DNA of 8,698 bases from Candidatus Parcubacteria bacterium (GTDB lineage Bacteria; Patescibacteriota; Minisyncoccia; Phycocordibacterales; Phycocordibacteraceae): the NCBI GenBank assembly GCA_027310925.1, contig DAICZX010000001.1, positions 1 through 8,698 of the forward strand. The letters are read 5' to 3'. Both the position numbers and the translations under genes were made by a program. Within the stretch, counting starts at the first letter, position 1. Each line of letters starts with the position of its first letter. Below the pieces are notes generated by a model. That model ran no database searches and was not told the DNA's origin. It was given only the letters and a program-made list of their open reading frames with translations. Shown piece by piece: positions 6,940 through 8,698 of the stretch.

Positions 6940-7010
6940 TGGGGGATAGTCTAACGGTAGGACATGGGCCTTTGAAGCCCAGTATCTTGGTTCGATTCCA
7001 AGTCCCCCAG
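6940..7010 (+). tRNA. tRNA-Gln (anticodon TTG)
   Basis: Full cloverleaf of 71 bases. Acceptor TGGGGGA (6940-6946) pairs with TCCCCCA (7003-7009). The D arm has GTC/GAC around TAACGGTAG. The anticodon stem TGGGC/GCCCA encloses the loop CTTTGAA, giving anticodon TTG for CAA/CAG glutamine codons. A four-base variable loop follows, then the T arm CTTGG-TTCGATT-CCAAG. The weak first pair T-A and discriminator G73 are features of bacterial tRNA-Gln. The next bases are CAG, so the CCA end is not encoded and must be added by a nucleotidyltransferase. No terminator is obvious after it. Confidence 0.97.
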
Positions 7011-7150
7011 CAGTCTAGTTTAGTATCGATGGACCAAGAGCCGTCTCCATAGTTAGAGCCGTGCTTTTGATGTGACCTCAATATCGTCCAAGACGGGTCA
7101 GTTCTATATTTTGAGCCACGAAACTGGTTCGAATCTTAAGATGGGCAAAA
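7011..7150 (+). other. Non-coding spacer between tRNA-Gln and the surface-protein gene
   Basis: No convincing gene or second tRNA. It holds a short direct repeat AGAGCCGT (7037-7044 and 7055-7062), a small CGTC-CAA-GACG hairpin near 7085-7095, and the left copy of a 19-base repeat (7105-7123) that recurs beyond the next gene. Confidence 0.5.
7105..7123 (+). repeat. Direct repeat flanking the surface-protein gene, left copy
   Basis: TATATTTTGAGCCACGAAA agrees at 17 of 19 positions with TATATTTCAAGCCACGAAA at 8363-8381; the two differences are adjacent. The left copy ends 43 bases before the start codon. Function is unknown. Confidence 0.5.
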
Positions 7151-7159
7151 TGCTATGAT
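7151..7159 (+). promoter_or_regulatory. Extended -10 promoter of the surface-protein gene
   Basis: TGC followed by TATGAT is a good extended -10 (TGn plus five of six bases). It ends seven bases before ATG 7167, so the mRNA should be leaderless or nearly so. It also argues against the in-frame ATG at 7155, which lies inside the hexamer. Confidence 0.55.
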
Positions 7160-7166
7160 TGAGGAT

Positions 7167-8288
7167 ATGAAAAATCAACGCGGCAAAGTTGGAACGTGGA
7201 TTCTCATCGTGCTCGCGCTACTCATAATCGGCGGTGGAGCGTATTTCCTCATCCACCGGCAAACGTTTTCTCCGACAGGCATCCACATAGCCAACACCTA
7301 CGGCATGGTCCAATACACCGATCCGGATTTCGGTTTCACCTTCTGGTATCCAAGCTCGTTGCAAATTCTCCCGACGACCACAAAGGATACGACATCATTC
7401 CCCGGTGGCACGTTAGTAAAAACGCTACAAGTTGGTCCTCCAGGAGGTGTCATGATCTACATCGTTAATTCGACGGCCCATACGATAACCGACGAGCAGA
7501 ATGGCCACGCGAGCCCAATCGCTCAAACGAAATATTTCTATAATTCCACATCACAGCAGTGGATGGTTTCATATCCGGAGGGAATTAACTCTACAACTTC
7601 AGGCGCAACCACCACGGCAAATATTTCGAACACCACAATGTCGGGTCTCATCATGCTCCCAAGCGGGCGCCGCTTCGATACGAGTATCATTCCCTTGAGT
7701 ACGACGAACTTTCTCGTTGTGAGCGATGGCGGAGGAAGCAATGCCACGGTTCTTGCGAAGACCATTTCCCTTGTAGAAACCACGGTCAATCCCTCAGTGC
7801 TTTCCGCTGCTCTGCAGACAGAGACGGATACCTATATGACCGCTCAGCCCCAGGCGTGCCCAGCGACAGCAAAGGAATGTCCCGATGGCAGCTATGTCGG
7901 TCCCACCGGACCCAAATGCACATTTGTATGTCCGAGTCCCTCGACCAGCACGAGTACTGCCTCCAATGTTAGGCAGTTGGATGCGCCTGGAAACGTATTT
8001 CTCCAGCAAGGTGGTATCGCTGAAATTCGCAACAAAAGTTTTTACTTCACGCTGCAAAGCCTCTCATCGTCTTTAGCAATAATCCAAATTACACCGGTAG
8101 GATGCTGGAATTCCTTCCCGTCGGATCCACCGCCGCAGATTCGTTGCATGATCGCGACGGTTCTGATCCCGCCACAAACGCTTTCTGTCGGCCAAACGTA
8201 CAGCACTGCAAACTATGCTGTTACGCTTACGCAAATCAACAATGGTACCGCGACATTTTCAGTGAATGCGTCTTCGGTGGTTCAGTAA
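7167..8288 (+). CDS. Membrane-anchored extracellular protein with a CPDGS cysteine module
   Basis: 373 residues, function unknown. A short basic tail (MKNQRGKVG) leads to one hydrophobic helix (about 11-29, WILIVLALLIIGGGAYFLI) with no lipobox, so an uncleaved N-terminal anchor with the rest outside the membrane is likely. Residues 50-105 contain YTDPDFGFTFWYPSSLQ, resembling the start of PsbP-like or lipoprotein domains (often fsf-YPs), then a Thr/Ser/Asn-rich stretch (136-160). At 230-255 CPATAKECPDGS, GPTGPKC and TFVCP form a four-cysteine module of a kind I recall in Parcubacterial surface proteins. A PSPSTSTSTAS linker leads to a C-terminal beta-rich domain (about 270-373) with Cys313 and Cys327, a likely disulphide. 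The start is placed at 7167 because an upstream in-frame ATG lies in the -10 box. The gene stands alone: tRNA-Gln upstream and a convergent gene downstream. Confidence 0.85.
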   Translation: MKNQRGKVGTWILIVLALLIIGGGAYFLIHRQTFSPTGIHIANTYGMVQYTDPDFGFTFWYPSSLQILPTTTKDTTSFPGGTLVKTLQVGPPGGVMIYIVNSTAHTITDEQNGHASPIAQTKYFYNSTSQQWMVSYPEGINSTTSGATTTANISNTTMSGLIMLPSGRRFDTSIIPLSTTNFLVVSDGGGSNATVLAKTISLVETTVNPSVLSAALQTETDTYMTAQPQACPATAKECPDGSYVGPTGPKCTFVCPSPSTSTSTASNVRQLDAPGNVFLQQGGIAEIRNKSFYFTLQSLSSSLAIIQITPVGCWNSFPSDPPPQIRCMIATVLIPPQTLSVGQTYSTANYAVTLTQINNGTATFSVNASSVVQ

Positions 8289-8362
8289 GGAGGAATAGAG
8301 AATAGGGTGAAGGCTTGAACCGACCCCTATGAGTCTCGAACCAAAAATAGATACACACTTCT

Positions 8363-8381
8363 TATATTTCAAGCCACGAAA
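8363..8381 (+). repeat. Direct repeat flanking the surface-protein gene, right copy
   Basis: TATATTTCAAGCCACGAAA, 17 of 19 identical to the copy at 7105-7123, in the same orientation. It starts 75 bases after the stop of the surface-protein gene. Confidence 0.5.
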
Positions 8382-8390
8382 AATACACAA

Positions 8391-8475
8391 GTGAAGGTCC
8401 AAGAGGGACAGCCAACTTGAGATAAGTTCGTACTCCGAGGTGTGGGACGTGCCTCTCTTCGGACCATTTCTCACA
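8391..8475 (+). ncRNA. Possible structured RNA or 3' regulatory element
   Basis: An outer helix can form between GGTCC (8396-8400) and GGACC (8461-8465), extended inward by AGAGG (8402-8406) with CCTCT (8452-8456) and outward by GTGA/TCAC. Inside is a perfect AACTT-GAGAT-AAGTT hairpin (8414-8428). GAGG at 8437-8440 can compete for the same CCTC. Either strand could carry it; no family is recognised. Confidence 0.25.
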
Positions 8476-8484
8476 AAATACTAT

Positions 8485-8517
8485 AAAAAACCGGGAACCG
8501 TTCTCCGCGGCTCCCGG
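8485..8517 (-). terminator. Intrinsic terminator of the minus-strand gene at 8534
   Basis: CCGGGA (8491-8496) and TCCCGG (8512-8517) form a GC-rich stem, with CCG/CGG pairing inside it. Read on the minus strand the stem is followed at once by six T residues (complement of 8485-8490). It lies 16 bases past the minus-strand stop. Confidence 0.8.
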
Positions 8518-8533
8518 GGGACTTCTCCTCTCG

Positions 8534-8698
8534 CTAGTATTGGTACCCAATGTCGCTTAGCACCTTTTTCGCGACAGGCAAAATGCGCGTGAGATGGCGA
8601 TACATTTTGAGGCTTACCTCCAACTGTTCTCCCCGCATATTTAATGCGTAATATGCATTTCTACACGCTACCATCATCCAAGGCAGTCTGTACGGTAA
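8534..8698 (-). CDS. C-terminal end of an unrecognised protein, cut by window edge
   Basis: The minus-strand frame is open from the window edge for 54 codons to TAG at 8534-8536, with a strong terminator just after it, which is the main evidence that this is a real gene end. The visible tail (PWMMVACRNAYYALNMRGEQ, then MYRHLTRILPVAKKVLSDIG) looks like amphipathic helices with many aromatic and basic residues; no domain is recognised. ATGs inside the frame (codons 8 and 9) mean a short separate protein is possible, but a longer gene running off the window is simpler. Confidence 0.6.
   Translation of the reverse strand, partial: LPYRLPWMMVACRNAYYALNMRGEQLEVSLKMYRHLTRILPVAKKVLSDIGYQY

Larger units (their letters stand above)
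8289..8484 (+). other. Convergent non-coding region with repeat copy and RNA-like fold
   Basis: No gene seen. It holds a 6-bp stem ATAGGG/CCCTAT (about 8303-8331) without a following T-run, the right repeat copy (8363-8381) and the foldable segment 8391-8475. No conventional terminator for the plus-strand gene is visible. Confidence 0.5.

Noticed and set aside
7121..7147. Second tRNA suggested by GGTTCGAATC (and GGTTCGAGAC on the minus strand near 8335)
   Set aside because: The flanking bases do not pair as a T stem and no acceptor or anticodon arms can be built.
7155..7166. ATG at 7155 as start of the surface-protein gene
   Set aside because: It lies within the TATGAT -10 hexamer; ATG 7167 directly precedes a normal basic tail and membrane helix.
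8534..8605. Separate 23-residue peptide from an internal ATG with GGAGGT upstream on the minus strand
   Set aside because: The frame is open further upstream to the window edge, so a longer gene is the simpler reading.
1..8698. CRISPR array, insertion sequence, toxin-antitoxin or phage genes
   Set aside because: No spaced repeat arrays, transposase or integrase motifs or paired small toxin genes were seen on either strand.

Overview
The window looks like a chromosomal core-gene segment from a Candidate Phyla Radiation (Patescibacteria) bacterium, most likely of the Parcubacteria/Kaiserbacteria type. The clues are an unusually short, zinc-module-less DnaX, a SerRS whose motif 3 reads LNSTAIPTPRILV, a compact FtsQ-like protein beside it, and a membrane-anchored extracellular protein with a CPDGS-type cysteine module of a kind I associate with this group. 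The lineage is inferred from family recall, not from a database. The genetic code looks standard: no in-frame TGA interrupts the well-conserved genes.

Layout, left to right. On the minus strand lie the N-terminal 288 codons of DNA topoisomerase I (1-866, cut by the window edge) and, upstream of it, an endonuclease/exonuclease/phosphatase (EEP) gene (979-1791) split by one in-frame TGA. A 79-base divergent spacer holding a 7-9-7 inverted repeat separates this from the plus-strand genes serS (1871-3139), ftsQ-like (3105-3947), dus (3963-4934) and an unrecognised 245-residue protein (4971-5708), closed by a strong intrinsic terminator. Next come dnaX (5833-6906), tRNA-Gln(TTG) (6940-7010) and a secreted or surface protein (7167-8288). 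At the right edge a minus-strand gene ends at 8534 with its own terminator, converging on the surface-protein gene.

The genes are mostly housekeeping: DNA topology, aminoacylation, division, tRNA modification and the replication clamp loader. Several genes that begin transcription units (serS, dnaX, the surface protein, perhaps dus) have a -10-like hexamer ending only 6-9 bases before the ATG and little or no Shine-Dalgarno, suggesting leaderless or near-leaderless mRNAs. The probable operon-internal gene at 4971 has a clear AGGAG.

The best item for follow-up is the EEP gene. After the TGA the same frame continues for 63 codons and contains the missing C-terminal part of the family, including the SDHHPL catalytic motif. 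It is either a recent pseudogene, a readthrough gene or a sequencing error. Other leads are a 19-base near-identical repeat flanking the surface-protein gene, a foldable segment at 8391-8475, and the unrecognised gene after dus. I found no mobile element, CRISPR array or clear new defence system.
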